Source: Caballeronia catudaia
Lineage (GTDB): Bacteria > Pseudomonadota > Gammaproteobacteria > Burkholderiales > Burkholderiaceae
Assembly: GCF_001544755.2 (NCBI RefSeq)
Contig: NZ_FCOF02000001.1
Coordinates: 124,001-188,000, forward strand
Length of the DNA stretch: 64,000 bases
Direction: 5' to 3'
Numbering within the stretch: the first letter of the stretch is position 1; every line of letters starts with the position of its first letter. A program made the translations under genes and the position numbers. Shown here in pieces: positions 1 through 9,510 of the stretch. The notes under the pieces are model-generated. The model saw only the letters and a program-made list of their open reading frames with translations. It ran no database searches and was not told where the DNA came from.

Positions 1-64
1 AGAGATGCCGCTGATGCTCAAGCATCGCGAGATAGTCGGCGATAACATCCGAGGCGGCGCTCAT
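1..64 (-). CDS. xerC: Tyrosine recombinase XerC, N-terminal fragment (cut by window edge)
   Basis: Only the first 21 codons lie in the window. They read MSAASDVIADYLAMLEHQRHL, which fits the N-terminal SAM-like core-binding domain of XerC (a Y-L-x-x-L-x-x-x-R-x-L-S pattern). XerC acts with XerD at dif to resolve chromosome dimers. The ATG lies 2 bp beyond the stop of the DUF484 gene on the same strand, the tight xerC/DUF484 pairing usual in proteobacteria, and this context supports the call. The catalytic domain is outside the window, so activity cannot be judged. Confidence 0.75.
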   Translation of the reverse strand, partial: MSAASDVIADYLAMLEHQRHL

Positions 65-66
65 GC

Positions 67-786
67 TCAGTGCGGCAGCAAGCGAGAAAGCGCCGCGCTC
101 GCCAGCGCGCCGATCTGCATGAGGAAGTCGGTCGCCATGCCTTCGTGGAAGCGGCGCGGATCGGGCGAACCCATAACGAGCAGTCCGAAGCTCGGCGCAT
201 CCGGGCCGGCCTGCGGATCGCGCAGTGCGATCAGCGAAACGGATTCGATCTTGCGGTCGATGTCGGACGGGCCGTCGCTCGGCGCGACCGTCGCCGATGC
301 CGAATTGGCGGCGCCGAGCCACTGCGCGGCCGCGAAGCCCGTGTCGACGCCGCAGTAGGGCGTCGCGAGGCTGCTCGTGAAGAGGCGCACTTCCTCGCCG
401 ACCTGGCGCGCGAAATCCGCCTGCCGATACGCTTCGTCGATATCCCACACGCGCAGCGCGGCATGCGGCACGTCGAAAACTTCGCACAGGCCTTTGCTGA
501 TCGTCGCGGGAAGCGCGTACGGATCGCGCTGCGAAATCACGCGCACGGTCCAGCGGTTGAACTTGGTCGAGATGCTGTCGTTTTCGTGGCCGTAGCGCAG
601 CAGTTCGGCGAGACGGCGTTCGAGCTGCTTGTTCTTGTCGCGCAGCATTTCCATCTGGCGCTCCTGCAGCGACACGGCGGCCTTGCCGTGCGGATTCGAG
701 AGCCGGATGGTGCCGAGCAGTTCCGCATGCTCGGCGAAGAAATCGGGGTTGTCGAGCAGGTAGTCGGCGACTTCGCGTGGATTCAT
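67..786 (-). CDS. DUF484 family protein
   Basis: A 239-residue protein beginning MNPREVADYLLDNPDFFAEH, the standard opening of the DUF484 family (GAF-like fold, function unsettled). A coiled-coil-like stretch of about residues 40-70 (QERQMEMLRDKNKQLERRL) precedes the GAF-like part. The ATG at 786 starts this family signature; the frame stays open upstream into dapF, but that part has no family resemblance. It sits 16 bp after dapF and 2 bp before xerC, so dapF-DUF484-xerC is probably one operon. The family is often found beside xerC, but a mechanistic role is not established. Confidence 0.85.
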   Translation of the reverse strand: MNPREVADYLLDNPDFFAEHAELLGTIRLSNPHGKAAVSLQERQMEMLRDKNKQLERRLAELLRYGHENDSISTKFNRWTVRVISQRDPYALPATISKGLCEVFDVPHAALRVWDIDEAYRQADFARQVGEEVRLFTSSLATPYCGVDTGFAAAQWLGAANSASATVAPSDGPSDIDRKIESVSLIALRDPQAGPDAPSFGLLVMGSPDPRRFHEGMATDFLMQIGALASAALSRLLPH

Positions 787-802
787 GATGACGTGGTTGC
801 GT

Positions 803-1675
803 TTAAACGATGCGATCGAGCTCGATTTCGCCTTCGAAAACGGTCGCGGCTGGCCCTGCCATGAAAAGCGCGGCGGATTCGTCGCGCGCGCCGTCCCAGG
901 TGATCGTGAGCGTGCCGCCGTGCGTGTCGACGCGCACGGGCGAATCGAGCAGACCGCGGCGGATGCCTGCCGCCACCGCCGCGCACGCGCCCGTGCCGCA
1001 CGCGAGCGTTTCGCCCGCGCCGCGCTCGTAGACGCGTAGCTTGACCGTTTGACGATCGACGATCTGCATGAAGCCCGCATTGACGCGCTTTGGAAAGCGC
1101 GCGTGACGCTCGATCAGGGGGCCTTCGGTCAGGACCGGATACGCCTCGACGTCGTCGACTGTTTGCACGGCGTGCGGATTGCCCATCGATACGGCCGAGA
1201 TCCAGCGTGTCTCACCGTTCACATCGAGCGGCCAGAGCGTGTCGTTGCCTTGCCGCATACCCTGGAGTGTCCGGGCATCGAAGGGCACGAGAGGCGGATC
1301 GAACACCGGCGTGCTCATGTCGACGACGACCTCGCCGTTCGCCTGCATCGTCAGCGTGATGACGCCGTTTTGCACCTGCACGCGCACGGTCGACGCGTCC
1401 GTCAGACCGCGATCGCGCACGAACTTCACGAAGCAGCGCGCGCCGTTGCCGCAGTGCTCGACTTCGCCGCCATCGCAATTGAAGATGCGGTATTTGAAGT
1501 CGACGCCGTCGATCGTCGGCTTTTCGACGAGCAGCAACTGGTCCGCGCCCACGCCGAAATGACGGTTCGCGAGCGCGCGCACCTGGCTCGCGCTCAGATC
1601 GAGCGTTTGCGTGTAGCCGTCGAGCACGACGAAATCGTTGCCCGCGCCTTGCATCTTTGTAAATTTGAGTCTCAT
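803..1675 (-). CDS. dapF: Diaminopimelate epimerase
   Basis: A 290-residue protein starting [20 protein letters not shown]. DapF converts LL- to meso-diaminopimelate for lysine and peptidoglycan synthesis. Both catalytic cysteines are visible in their family contexts: HCGNGARC in the N-terminal half and [10 protein letters not shown] in the C-terminal half. The length is slightly above the usual 274-280. The ATG at 1675 is chosen because the conserved KMxGxGNDF motif follows directly; the frame is open further upstream without homology. It lies 61 bp downstream of lpxL on the same strand. Confidence 0.95.
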   Translation of the reverse strand: MRLKFTKMQGAGNDFVVLDGYTQTLDLSASQVRALANRHFGVGADQLLLVEKPTIDGVDFKYRIFNCDGGEVEHCGNGARCFVKFVRDRGLTDASTVRVQVQNGVITLTMQANGEVVVDMSTPVFDPPLVPFDARTLQGMRQGNDTLWPLDVNGETRWISAVSMGNPHAVQTVDDVEAYPVLTEGPLIERHARFPKRVNAGFMQIVDRQTVKLRVYERGAGETLACGTGACAAVAAGIRRGLLDSPVRVDTHGGTLTITWDGARDESAALFMAGPAATVFEGEIELDRIV

Positions 1676-1736
1676 GGCCGCTATTGTATGTGAGCCGCAG
1701 CGCGGGGTTTCACGCCGATCGCGCGTGAATTCGGCC

Positions 1737-2621
1737 TCAATAAAAACCCGGCTCGCCCGGCGGCCGCGTCTTGAAGCGCTTGTGAACCCAATAATATTGC
1801 TCTGGCATGCGCGGAATCTGCTCTTCGAGGAACGCATTCATGCGGCGCGCATCGGCTTCGTCGTCGCCGGTGGGGTAGTTGTCCCACGGCTTGAAAATCT
1901 TCAGCCGATAACCCTTGTAGTCCGGCAGCACCTCGCCGATGAACGGCACGACCTGCGCCTTGCCCGCTTTCGCGAGCCGGCCAACGGCCGTCAGCGTGCA
2001 AGTGGGAATGCCGAAGAACGGCACGAAGGTGGAATTGCGCATGCCGTAATCCATGTCCGCGCCGAGCATCACGGGCTTGCGGTCGCGCAGCCAGCGCAGC
2101 ACGATGCGGGCGCTGTCGGCGCGGCTCGCCATGTCGGCGCCGAAGCGGGCGCGTTGCGTCTTCGCGATTTCTTCGATCTGCGGATTCGAGAACGGCTGAT
2201 ACAGCGAGCCGCATTGCCGATGCAGCGAGTAATTGAGGAAGATCGAGCCCGCCTCGATGCCCACGAAATGCAGCCCGAGAAATAGCGTGGGCGGCAGATC
2301 TGGATCGGTGAGGTCGACGGCGCTGTCCAGTTCGATCAGCTTTTCCAGCTTCTTCGCCGAGCCGAACCATTGCACGCTGCGCTCCACGTAGCTGCGGATC
2401 GCGTGACGAAAGTGCTTCTGCGCGATGTCTTCGCGCTTTTCGTCGCTCCATTCGGGAAAGCACAGTTTCAGATTCGTATGAACGATGCGCTTGCGGCGGC
2501 TCGGAATCTGATAGAGCAGCCAGCCGAGAGCATCGCCGAAACGGGCGGTGATGCCATAGGGAATGAGCGCCAGGAACTTGAGAAAGCCGATGGCGAGCGC
2601 CACGCCGATGCGCCCTAGCAT
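1737..2621 (-). CDS. lpxL: Lipid A lauroyl acyltransferase (LpxL/HtrB family)
   Basis: A 294-residue inner-membrane acyltransferase that adds a secondary acyl chain to Kdo2-lipid A. The N-terminus ([23 protein letters not shown]) is a membrane anchor. The H-x4-D/E catalytic motif is seen as HFVGIE in [13 protein letters not shown], and the family MLGADMDYG and [13 protein letters not shown] segments are present. The ATG at 2621 has GGAG about six bases upstream. The frame stays open far upstream through the metK region, but that is antisense noise. It is transcribed away from metK and towards dapF. LpxL and LpxM/P cannot be separated with certainty from sequence reading alone. Confidence 0.88.
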   Translation of the reverse strand: MLGRIGVALAIGFLKFLALIPYGITARFGDALGWLLYQIPSRRKRIVHTNLKLCFPEWSDEKREDIAQKHFRHAIRSYVERSVQWFGSAKKLEKLIELDSAVDLTDPDLPPTLFLGLHFVGIEAGSIFLNYSLHRQCGSLYQPFSNPQIEEIAKTQRARFGADMASRADSARIVLRWLRDRKPVMLGADMDYGMRNSTFVPFFGIPTCTLTAVGRLAKAGKAQVVPFIGEVLPDYKGYRLKIFKPWDNYPTGDDEADARRMNAFLEEQIPRMPEQYYWVHKRFKTRPPGEPGFY

Positions 2622-2701
2622 GAGCGGCTCCAGCGTGCGGATGAACGATGCGGGACCAAGGAAGCCAAAAGGGTCGATTCTGTGAAATTCAGGGAAGCCG
2701 G

Positions 2702-2707
2702 TATAAT
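2702..2707 (+). promoter_or_regulatory. Probable metK promoter, -10 element
   Basis: A perfect TATAAT at 2702-2707, with a weaker TTCTGT-like -35 18 bp upstream. Transcription from about 2714 would give metK a leader of about 150 nt that contains the two hairpins annotated below. Confidence 0.55.
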
Positions 2708-2747
2708 AGAACCTTCGCCGAGTTAATGGACAACTTGCGGGGCGAAG

Positions 2748-2775
2748 CCGGAACGCAGCACACGCTGCTTTCCGG
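2748..2775 (+). promoter_or_regulatory. Leader hairpin 1 upstream of metK
   Basis: CCGGAA-c-GCAGC pairs with GCTGC-TTTCCGG across a four-base loop. It is a strong stem in the metK leader, not followed by a T-run, so it is not an intrinsic terminator by itself. Confidence 0.5.
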
Positions 2776-2799
2776 AGAAATGATCCGCTAAAGCGTCGC

Positions 2800-2865
2800 C
2801 GCTTCAGACTCCAGACGAAGTCGGCTACGTGAATAACAACCGTAACCAACTTGGAGTCTGAAGCG
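2800..2865 (+). promoter_or_regulatory. Candidate SD-sequestering regulatory hairpin of metK
   Basis: CGCTTCAGACTCCA (2800-2813) is exactly complementary to TGGAGTCTGAAGCG (2852-2865). The right arm contains the GGAG ribosome-binding site (2853-2856) and the first base of the GTG start codon. The 38-nt loop holds a nested partial stem (GGcTACG with CGTAaCC). Folding would hide the translation start. This geometry fits a translational riboswitch or RNA thermometer-like control. No known SAM riboswitch class is recognised by eye. Confidence 0.6.
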
Positions 2866-4052
2866 TGAAAAACGACTACCTGTTTACCTCCGAATCTGTT
2901 TCCGAAGGCCACCCGGACAAGGTCGCCGACCAAATCTCCGACGCCATCCTCGACGCCATTTTGTCGCAGGATAAATATTCGCGCGTCGCGGCGGAAACGC
3001 TCTGCAACACCGGTCTCGTCGTCCTCGCGGGCGAAATCACGACCACCGCCAACGTCGATTACATCCAGATCGCGCGCGACACCATCAAGCGCATCGGCTA
3101 CGACAACACGGATTTCGGCATCGACTATCGCGGCTGCGCGGTGCTCGTCGCTTACGACAAGCAATCGCCGGACATCGCGCAAGGCGTGAACAAGGCGCAT
3201 GACGACAATCTCGATCAAGGCGCCGGTGACCAGGGCCTGATGTTCGGCTACGCGTGCGACGAAACGCCCGAACTCATGCCGCTGCCGATCCACCTGTCGC
3301 ACCGCCTCGTCGAGCGTCAGGCGAACCTGCGCCGCGACGGCCGTCTGCCTTGGCTGCGCCCGGATGCGAAGTCGCAAGTCACCGTGCGTTACGTCGATGG
3401 CAAGGCGCACTCGATCGACACGGTCGTGCTGTCCACGCAGCATTCGCCGGACATCGATCTGTCGCAACTGCGCGAAGCGGTCATCGAGGAAGTCATCAAG
3501 CCGACGCTGCCGAAGGATCTCATCAAGGGCGACATCAAGTTCCTGGTGAACCCGACGGGCCGTTTCGTCATCGGCGGTCCGCAGGGCGACTGCGGTCTGA
3601 CAGGCCGCAAGATCATCGTCGATACGTACGGCGGCGCGGCTCCGCACGGCGGCGGCGCGTTCTCGGGCAAGGACCCGTCGAAGGTCGACCGCTCGGCGGC
3701 CTACGCTGGCCGTTATGTTGCGAAGAACATCGTCGCGGCTGGGCTCGCGTCGCGCGCGCTGATTCAGGTTTCGTACGCCATCGGCGTGGCGCGCCCGACT
3801 TCCGTGATGGTCAACACGTTCGGCACGGGCCGCGTGTCGGATGCCGAGATCACGAAGCTCGTTCTCGAGCATTTCGATCTGCGTCCGAAGGGCATCATCC
3901 AGATGCTCGATCTGCTGCGTCCGGTCTACGAGAAGACGGCGGCGTACGGCCACTTCGGCCGCGAAGAGCCGGAATTCTCGTGGGAAGCCACCGACAAGGC
4001 GCTCGTGCTGGCCGAAGCCGCGGGCACGGAACCGGTCGCGAGCGTCGCGTAA
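2865..4052 (+). CDS. metK: S-adenosylmethionine synthase
   Basis: A 395-residue cytosolic enzyme making SAM from methionine and ATP. The N-terminus [20 protein letters not shown] carries the GHPDK ATP/methionine-binding motif; [12 protein letters not shown] and [16 protein letters not shown] are the other signature segments. The start is GTG with GGAG 9 bases upstream, and both lie in the right arm of a 14-bp hairpin, suggesting translational control of this SAM-producing gene. The length matches the family. It is divergent from lpxL and followed by a strong terminator. Confidence 0.97.
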   Translation: MKNDYLFTSESVSEGHPDKVADQISDAILDAILSQDKYSRVAAETLCNTGLVVLAGEITTTANVDYIQIARDTIKRIGYDNTDFGIDYRGCAVLVAYDKQSPDIAQGVNKAHDDNLDQGAGDQGLMFGYACDETPELMPLPIHLSHRLVERQANLRRDGRLPWLRPDAKSQVTVRYVDGKAHSIDTVVLSTQHSPDIDLSQLREAVIEEVIKPTLPKDLIKGDIKFLVNPTGRFVIGGPQGDCGLTGRKIIVDTYGGAAPHGGGAFSGKDPSKVDRSAAYAGRYVAKNIVAAGLASRALIQVSYAIGVARPTSVMVNTFGTGRVSDAEITKLVLEHFDLRPKGIIQMLDLLRPVYEKTAAYGHFGREEPEFSWEATDKALVLAEAAGTEPVASVA

Positions 4053-4073
4053 GTACGGCGGTCATCGCATAAG

Positions 4074-4108
4074 AAAAAACGGCAAGCCGCGGGCTTGCCG
4101 TTTTTTTT
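4074..4108 (+). terminator. Rho-independent terminator of metK
   Basis: CGGCAAGCC-gcg-GGCTTGCCG followed by eight T, with an A-run on the left arm. It starts 22 bp after the metK stop. Confidence 0.9.
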
Positions 4109-4167
4109 GCGCTTTTCTTGCGGCAGCGACCACCGGCAAAACCGGCGCCCGACGAGGCGAAACGCAA

Positions 4168-4518
4168 TCAGCGCGCGGCGAAGGCGTACCAGCCGGCACT
4201 GCTCGTCGACAGGCGGCGCGGGCGGCGGCTCGTCAGCGCGGCGGCCTTGGGCTTGGGCGCGGGCGCGCGCAACTGCATCGGACGGCGCAGCAGCGCTCGC
4301 AGCGACACGCGGCGCGAAGCCGTGCGCACGCGCAGATTGAAGAAGAAACCGCGGAACCACGACCGGATGCCGTTGACCGGATGCACGTTCTTCAATTGCT
4401 CGGTGAGCGCCTGCGTGCGGGCAGAGTGATGGCGCAGCGCGCGGATCACGCCGCGCCGGGCAGGACGCGCCGCGTGCGAAGCAACGCGGGTAAGGCCGAT
4501 AGCGATTCGGTGGTTCAT
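4168..4518 (-). CDS. Small arginine-rich hypothetical protein (doubtful)
   Basis: An open frame of 116 residues from an ATG at 4518 (or 129 from 4557), very rich in Arg and Ala, with no family signature that I recognise and no ribosome-binding site upstream of either start. It fills the gap between the metK terminator and the PhyH gene and is convergent with metK. A high-GC genome produces such frames by chance. It may be a real conserved orphan, but the sequence gives little support. Confidence 0.3.
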   Translation of the reverse strand: MNHRIAIGLTRVASHAARPARRGVIRALRHHSARTQALTEQLKNVHPVNGIRSWFRGFFFNLRVRTASRRVSLRALLRRPMQLRAPAPKPKAAALTSRRPRRLSTSSAGWYAFAAR

Positions 4519-4829
4519 GTCAGCGGGAGGTCGATTGCGTGGAAGCAAATTCGACAATAGTCGTCACAAAAATAGCAATCAAGGTATTCCATGCGAAGTG
4601 ATTCAGCAGGTTGAACCGAACCGTCGCGGTCAATTTACAGGACGCTCATTACCGCGGTAAGTCCGCGTTTTCCCTGCGATTTAATGTAGCGGTTGCTGAG
4701 AAATAAGCGGCAAAGCGTTGCGGTGCCGGTCTTTGCGCGGCATCGGATTTACAATTCATGTATTCGCCCCAATTCCGGATATAGCGTCGTCGGCATGGGT
4801 TATTCGAGAGCCGCTGACGAGGAACTGAA

Positions 4830-5606
4830 ATGTCAGATCAAAACACGCTTAAATCGAAAAAAGATCAAGTGCACGAACTGCGCCAAAACGGCTACGTCAT
4901 CGTAAAAGGGCTGATTCCGAAAGAGCGGCGCGACGCAATGCGCGATGTGGCGCGCCAGCAGCTCGCAGCGGCCGCCGCGCCGGTGGAGTTCGAAGCCGAT
5001 CTGAAATATCCCGGCGCGCCGGATTCGAAGGACGCGCCCGGCGGCCACACGGTTCGCCGTCTGCTCGACGCGTACGCACGGCATCCGCTCTTCGCCGAGT
5101 TCGCGACATCGCCGGAAGTCCGCGGCTGGATGGAGCTGTATTTCGGCGAGACGCCGTATCTGTCGCGCGCGCATCACAACTGCATGATGACGAAGCACCC
5201 GGCGTACGGCAGCCTGACCGGTTGGCATCGCGACGTGCGCTACTGGGCATTCGAGCGCGACGATCTCGTGTCGGCGTGGCTCGCGCTCGGCGACGAAACG
5301 GTGAATAACGGCGCACTGTGGTTCGTGCCGGCATCGCACAAGCTGCCGTTCACGTCGGATCGTTTCGACGAAGCCAAATTCTTCCGCTCCGATCTGCCCG
5401 AAAACGCCGCGCTGATCCGCACGGCGGTATCGCCCGAACTGGAGGCGGGCGATGTCGTGTTCTTCCATTGCAACACGCTGCATTCCGCCGGCAAGAACCT
5501 CACCGATCAGGTGAAGTTCTCGCTCGTCTTCACGTATCGCGGCGCGAGCAACGCGGCGCTGCCGGGCACGCGTTCGGCGTCGAAGCCGGAAGTGCCGCTC
5601 GTCTGA
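4830..5606 (+). CDS. Phytanoyl-CoA dioxygenase (PhyH) family protein
   Basis: A 258-residue protein of the Fe(II)/2-oxoglutarate-dependent PhyH family. The iron-binding HxD is visible in GWHRDVRYW and the distal histidine in HCNTLHSAGKN; an arginine for the 2-oxoglutarate carboxylate follows in VFTYRG. The fold length is typical. Substrate cannot be inferred: PhyH relatives hydroxylate many small molecules. It stands alone, with about 310 bp upstream, and the next gene is convergent. Confidence 0.82.
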   Translation: MSDQNTLKSKKDQVHELRQNGYVIVKGLIPKERRDAMRDVARQQLAAAAAPVEFEADLKYPGAPDSKDAPGGHTVRRLLDAYARHPLFAEFATSPEVRGWMELYFGETPYLSRAHHNCMMTKHPAYGSLTGWHRDVRYWAFERDDLVSAWLALGDETVNNGALWFVPASHKLPFTSDRFDEAKFFRSDLPENAALIRTAVSPELEAGDVVFFHCNTLHSAGKNLTDQVKFSLVFTYRGASNAALPGTRSASKPEVPLV

Positions 5607-5610
5607 ACCT

Positions 5611-5814
5611 TCAGCGTTTCGATGGAATCGCGAGGCCGATCAGCCCAGCGAGCGTGGCGAAGATGCCGCCCGCGATCAGCCAGATGGTCTTGTTCGTGGG
5701 CGAGCCCGTGAAGAAACGCGCGACGTCGTTGGAGAGCGAATGAAACGACTGGCCGCCGAAGTACAGCAGCACGACGCCGCCGACAAGCAGCGCAAGTGAA
5801 ATCGCTCGGGTCAT
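5611..5814 (-). CDS. DUF3185 family small membrane protein
   Basis: A 67-residue protein with two predicted transmembrane helices (ISLALLVGGVVLLYFGG and IWLIAGGIFATLAGLIGLA) separated by a polar SLSNDVARFFTGSPTNKT segment. That two-helix pattern matches DUF3185 proteins, which have no assigned function. It ends 4 bp from the convergent PhyH stop and lies downstream of the MscS gene on the same strand with a 58-bp gap, so it is possibly co-transcribed with it in reverse order. Confidence 0.7.
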   Translation of the reverse strand: MTRAISLALLVGGVVLLYFGGQSFHSLSNDVARFFTGSPTNKTIWLIAGGIFATLAGLIGLAIPSKR

Positions 5815-5872
5815 AACGTGGTCTCGTCGGAAATGGGGCGTCAGATTATTCGGTCCGCGCCCGCGCGTCCAG

Positions 5873-6670
5873 TCACGCGGCTTTTGCCTGCTCGCGCGTG
5901 TATGGCTGAATCTTGCGCAACAGATCTGCCATCACGTACTGGTGATCGCTTCTGCTGGTCCACGCGCCGAGGTTGTACTTGACGCCGGTGTCGGTGTAAT
6001 CGGTCACTGCGACCCACGGCGCCGACGGCCCCTCCTGCACGATGCGCGCATCTTCGCTCATCAGCCTGCGCAATTCTCCGAGCACGTTTTCCACGCCCAG
6101 GCCATGCTGCGCCTGAAAATTGATGACGACGCGCCGGCGGTCGTTCGCGCTGTAATTGGTGATCGCGTTTGCCCAGATGAGGCTGTTCGGCACGTACATG
6201 ATGATGCCGTCGGCCTTCGTGAGACGCGTCGTGAAAAGGCCGATCTCGTTGACCGTGCCCGCCGTCGTTCCGACGCCTTCGATGTAATCGCCGACGCGAA
6301 ACGGCCGCAGCAGCAGCAGCATCAGACCGGCGGCGATATTCTGCAGCGTGCCTTGCAGCGCGAGGCCGATGGCCAGACCGGCAGCGCCGAGCACGGTCAG
6401 GATGCTGGCCGCGGCGATGCCGAACTTGCCGAGCGCCGCGACGATCGCGACGACGCGGATCGCCCACAGCGCGAGACTGGCGAGCACCGGCGTGAGCGTC
6501 GCGTCGACGTTCGTGCGGCCGAGCGTGCGGCGCAGCGCGTTCGCGACGGCGTTCGAAATCCACCAGCCGACCGCGAGAATCAGTAACGCCAGCAAAATGT
6601 CGATGCCGTAGGTCACGGCGATCGCGGCAAAGGAATCGTAGGCGGGGCGCAGTCTGTCGATCGGGTCCAT
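5873..6670 (-). CDS. Small-conductance mechanosensitive channel (MscS family)
   Basis: A 265-residue inner-membrane channel that opens on hypo-osmotic shock. It has three N-terminal helices; the pore-lining TM3 is seen in the Gly/Ala-rich LGAAGLAIGLALQGTLQN, followed by the family beta-domain segment RPFRVGDYIEGVGTTAGTV and VPNSLIWANAITNYS. The size is close to that of E. coli MscS (286). The start ATG at 6670 places TM1 about 20 residues in. It is divergent from the aldo/keto reductase gene. Confidence 0.92.
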   Translation of the reverse strand: MDPIDRLRPAYDSFAAIAVTYGIDILLALLILAVGWWISNAVANALRRTLGRTNVDATLTPVLASLALWAIRVVAIVAALGKFGIAAASILTVLGAAGLAIGLALQGTLQNIAAGLMLLLLRPFRVGDYIEGVGTTAGTVNEIGLFTTRLTKADGIIMYVPNSLIWANAITNYSANDRRRVVINFQAQHGLGVENVLGELRRLMSEDARIVQEGPSAPWVAVTDYTDTGVKYNLGAWTSRSDHQYVMADLLRKIQPYTREQAKAA

Positions 6671-6891
6671 CGGTCAAGCTCCTTCAAGCGAAATCTGCAT
6701 TGGTCCGAGTTCGGGCGCGATCGTTCCCTTGCTGGCCGATCGGCCAGTGCCGAATAGCGGGACGCTGCCGCGCGCCGTGCGCGCTCAGCCCCGATTGGCT
6801 TACCATTGACGCCCTCGGCAGGCCGGGCGGCGCCTGTCGCACGTCCGATCAGCAAGTCCGATCAATTCGCAATCCGCATAGGAAACACGTC

Positions 6892-7935
6892 ATGGCCTAC
6901 GAAGCAGCGTCCGAGCGTTACACGCAGATGCAATACCGCACGTGCGGCAGGAGCGGGTTGAAGCTGCCCGCGTTGTCACTGGGTTTGTGGCACAACTTCG
7001 GCGATACGACGCCGATCTCCACGCAACGCGATATTCTGCGCACCGCGTTCGATCTCGGCATCACGCATTTCGATCTCGCGAACAACTACGGTCCGCCGTA
7101 CGGCAGCGCCGAGACGAATTTCGGCCGCATCTTCAAGGACGATTTCCGCCCGTATCGCGATGAATTGCTGATCTCGTCGAAAGCCGGCTGGGACATGTGG
7201 CCCGGTCCCTACGGCCAGGGCGGCGGCTCGCGCAAGTACGTGCTCGCGAGCCTCGACCAGAGCCTGAAGCGCATGGGACTCGATTACGTCGACATCTTCT
7301 ATTCGCATCGCTTCGACGCCGACACGCCGCTCGAGGAAACCGCCGGCGCGCTCGCGACCGCCGTGCATTCAGGCAAAGCGCTCTACGTGGGCATTTCGTC
7401 GTATTCGGCGACGAAGACGCGCGAAATGGCGAAGCTGCTCGCCGAGCACAAGGTGCCGCTGCTGATTCATCAACCGTCGTACAACATGCTGAACCGATGG
7501 ATCGAGAGCGAACTGCTCGACACACTCGACGATATCGGCGCGGGCAGCATCGCGTTCACGCCGCTCGCGCAAGGCCTGTTGACCAACAAATACCTGAAAG
7601 GCGTGCCGCAGGACGCGCGCGTGAACAAGCCGGGCGGCGGCTCGCTCAAGCAGGAGCACCTAAGCGACGCGAACCTCGCGCACGTGCGCAAACTCGACGA
7701 GCTCGCGCAGAAGCGCGGTCAGAGCCTCGCGCAGATGGCGCTCGCGTGGGCGTTGCGCGGCGGCCGCGTGAGTTCGGTCCTGATCGGCGCGAGCCGGGCG
7801 GAGCAGGTCGCGGAGAACGTCGCCGCGCTGAAGAATCTCGATTTCACGCAGGAGGAGCTCGCGGAAATCGACCAGCACGCGCAGGAAGGCGGCATCAACC
7901 TGTGGGAAAAGCCGTCGACGGATCAGCATATCTGA
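6892..7935 (+). CDS. yghZ: Aldo/keto reductase, YghZ (L-glyceraldehyde 3-phosphate reductase) type
   Basis: A 347-residue NADPH-dependent aldo/keto reductase. The catalytic Asp/Tyr region is in THFDLANNYGPPYGSAE, the Lys in LISSKAGWDMWPGPYGQGG and the His in DIFYSHRFD. The GPYGxGGSRKY segment is characteristic of the YghZ/Kv-beta-like branch, which detoxifies L-glyceraldehyde 3-phosphate and methylglyoxal in E. coli. The ATG at 6892 has AGGA nine bases upstream; the frame is open further 5' without homology. Confidence 0.88.
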   Translation: MAYEAASERYTQMQYRTCGRSGLKLPALSLGLWHNFGDTTPISTQRDILRTAFDLGITHFDLANNYGPPYGSAETNFGRIFKDDFRPYRDELLISSKAGWDMWPGPYGQGGGSRKYVLASLDQSLKRMGLDYVDIFYSHRFDADTPLEETAGALATAVHSGKALYVGISSYSATKTREMAKLLAEHKVPLLIHQPSYNMLNRWIESELLDTLDDIGAGSIAFTPLAQGLLTNKYLKGVPQDARVNKPGGGSLKQEHLSDANLAHVRKLDELAQKRGQSLAQMALAWALRGGRVSSVLIGASRAEQVAENVAALKNLDFTQEELAEIDQHAQEGGINLWEKPSTDQHI

Positions 7936-8395
7936 CGCCCGCCGTCCTTTCGCCGGCAAGGGTATTTCGGGATGAGCGGCGCATCCGTTGCTATCATGCG
8001 AATTCGGCAGCTTCTCGGCAGCGACGTGTTCGCGCCGACTCGGCTGCCGGCCTTTGCTGGCAGCCTGTAACGCAATCCTTCAGCACGCACGTTCGCCCAC
8101 GAGGCTCGCGTGCGCGCGCATGCCGCCGTATCGACGTTCGGACCGCGAAAGGACTATCGGGTTAAAATAGCCGATTGCACCAGCCGGGCTGTCTCGTTTT
8201 CTACACGAGGCTCATGCGAGGCGCGATCTTCGAATCGAACGCGCGGTCATCATCAGTCGCGATCGTCCTTTCGCGCAGTGCGGCGCTCCCGGAGCGCACT
8301 TTTCGGCGCCGGCCCGGCGTGGCGTTAGCCGTGATTCGGCCGCAAGCGTCAGAGCGTCACCGCTTTTGCACAGTTAAAGCACAGTTCAAGAAGCC
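7936..8395. other. Intergenic region before fpr
   Basis: 460 bp without a credible gene. A TAAAAT (8163-8168) could be a -10 for fpr, but no good -35 accompanies it. Nothing else recognised. Confidence 0.4.
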
Positions 8396-9166
8396 ATGAG
8401 CAACCTTAATTCTCAAACCGTTCTGAGCGTCCACCACTGGACCGACACGCTTTTCAGTTTCACCTGCACCCGCGACTCCGCGTTCCGCTTCGAGAACGGC
8501 CAGTTCACGATGGTGGGGCTTGAAGTCGATGGCAAGCCGCTTCTGCGCGCGTACAGCCTCGCGAGCGCGAACTACGAAGAGCATCTCGAATTTCTGAGCA
8601 TCAAGGTTCCGGACGGCCCGCTGACCTCGCGCCTGCAACACCTGAAGGTGGGCGATTCCGTGCTGATCGGCAAAAAGCCGACGGGCACGCTCGTCGCCGA
8701 CAATCTGCTGCCCGGCAAGACGCTGTGGCTCCTGTCGACCGGCACGGGCCTGGCTCCCTTCATGTCGATCATCAAGGACCCGGACGTCTACGACCGCTAC
8801 GAGAAGATCGTGCTGACGCACACCTGCCGTTTCGTCGACGAACTCGCGTACAAGGACTTCATCACCGAGCACTTGCCGGCGCATGAGCACATCGGGGAAA
8901 TCGTCTCCGAAAAGCTCGTGTACTACCCGACCGTCACGCGCGAGGAATTCGCGAACCGCGGCCGCATCACCGATCTCATCGAAACGAAGAAGCTGTTCGC
9001 TGATCTCGCCGTCGAGCCGTTCTCGATCGAGAACGATCGCGTGATGCTTTGCGGCAGCCCGCACATGCTGCGCGACACGCGCGAATTGCTCGATTCGATG
9101 GGCTTCAAGGAAGGCAGCAACAACCATCCTGGTCACTATGTCGTGGAGAAGGCGTTCGTCGGCTGA
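8396..9166 (+). CDS. fpr: Ferredoxin--NADP(+) reductase
   Basis: A 256-residue FAD enzyme passing electrons between NADPH and ferredoxin/flavodoxin, relevant to oxidative stress and Fe-S supply. The FAD motif RAYSLAS, the NADP-binding STGTGLAPFMSI and LCGSPHMLRD, and the C-terminal PGHYVVEKAFVG typical of the bacterial Fpr subclass are all visible. The length matches. It is a single gene with its own terminator just downstream. Confidence 0.93.
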   Translation: MSNLNSQTVLSVHHWTDTLFSFTCTRDSAFRFENGQFTMVGLEVDGKPLLRAYSLASANYEEHLEFLSIKVPDGPLTSRLQHLKVGDSVLIGKKPTGTLVADNLLPGKTLWLLSTGTGLAPFMSIIKDPDVYDRYEKIVLTHTCRFVDELAYKDFITEHLPAHEHIGEIVSEKLVYYPTVTREEFANRGRITDLIETKKLFADLAVEPFSIENDRVMLCGSPHMLRDTRELLDSMGFKEGSNNHPGHYVVEKAFVG

Positions 9167-9187
9167 TCGGTTCGACGCCACGTTCGT

Positions 9188-9219
9188 AAAAGCCGGAGCT
9201 TCGTGCTCCGGTTTTTTTT
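9188..9219 (+). terminator. Rho-independent terminator of fpr
   Basis: CCGGAGC-ttcgt-GCTCCGG followed by an eight-T run. Confidence 0.88.
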
Positions 9220-9430
9220 CGCCTTGAGCGACTTAAGGAAAGCAGGCTCCTGTTACAAATCTGGCGTTGTCGGTAGGTGTTTTTCCTACGCATTGTCTGC
9301 ATCGAACTTGGCAAACGACATGAAGTAATGTCCGTTCAGCCCTTGCCGGACATGGATTTAACATATTTTTGAGATATGATTCACCCACGCTGAGACGGCG
9401 TAAACGCCACCGCGCGATCCGTCTTCGATG

Positions 9431-9443
9431 TTACAGAGTGTAA
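9431..9443. promoter_or_regulatory. Small dyad upstream of the two-component system
   Basis: TTACA-gag-TGTAA, a perfect 5-bp inverted repeat 67 bp before the kinase start; a possible regulator site. No -10/-35 pair is obvious around it. Confidence 0.3.
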
Positions 9444-9510
9444 ATTCAGTTACGCCGCTCGTGAGAACGCCGAGGACGTAGCTCCAGTTGCGCTCAAAGC
9501 GAGGAGTTGA

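Noticed and set aside
1737-3953. A 738-codon open frame on the minus strand running through metK into lpxL
   Set aside because: Only its last 294 codons have family resemblance (LpxL). The rest is antisense to metK and has no homology; high GC keeps such frames open.
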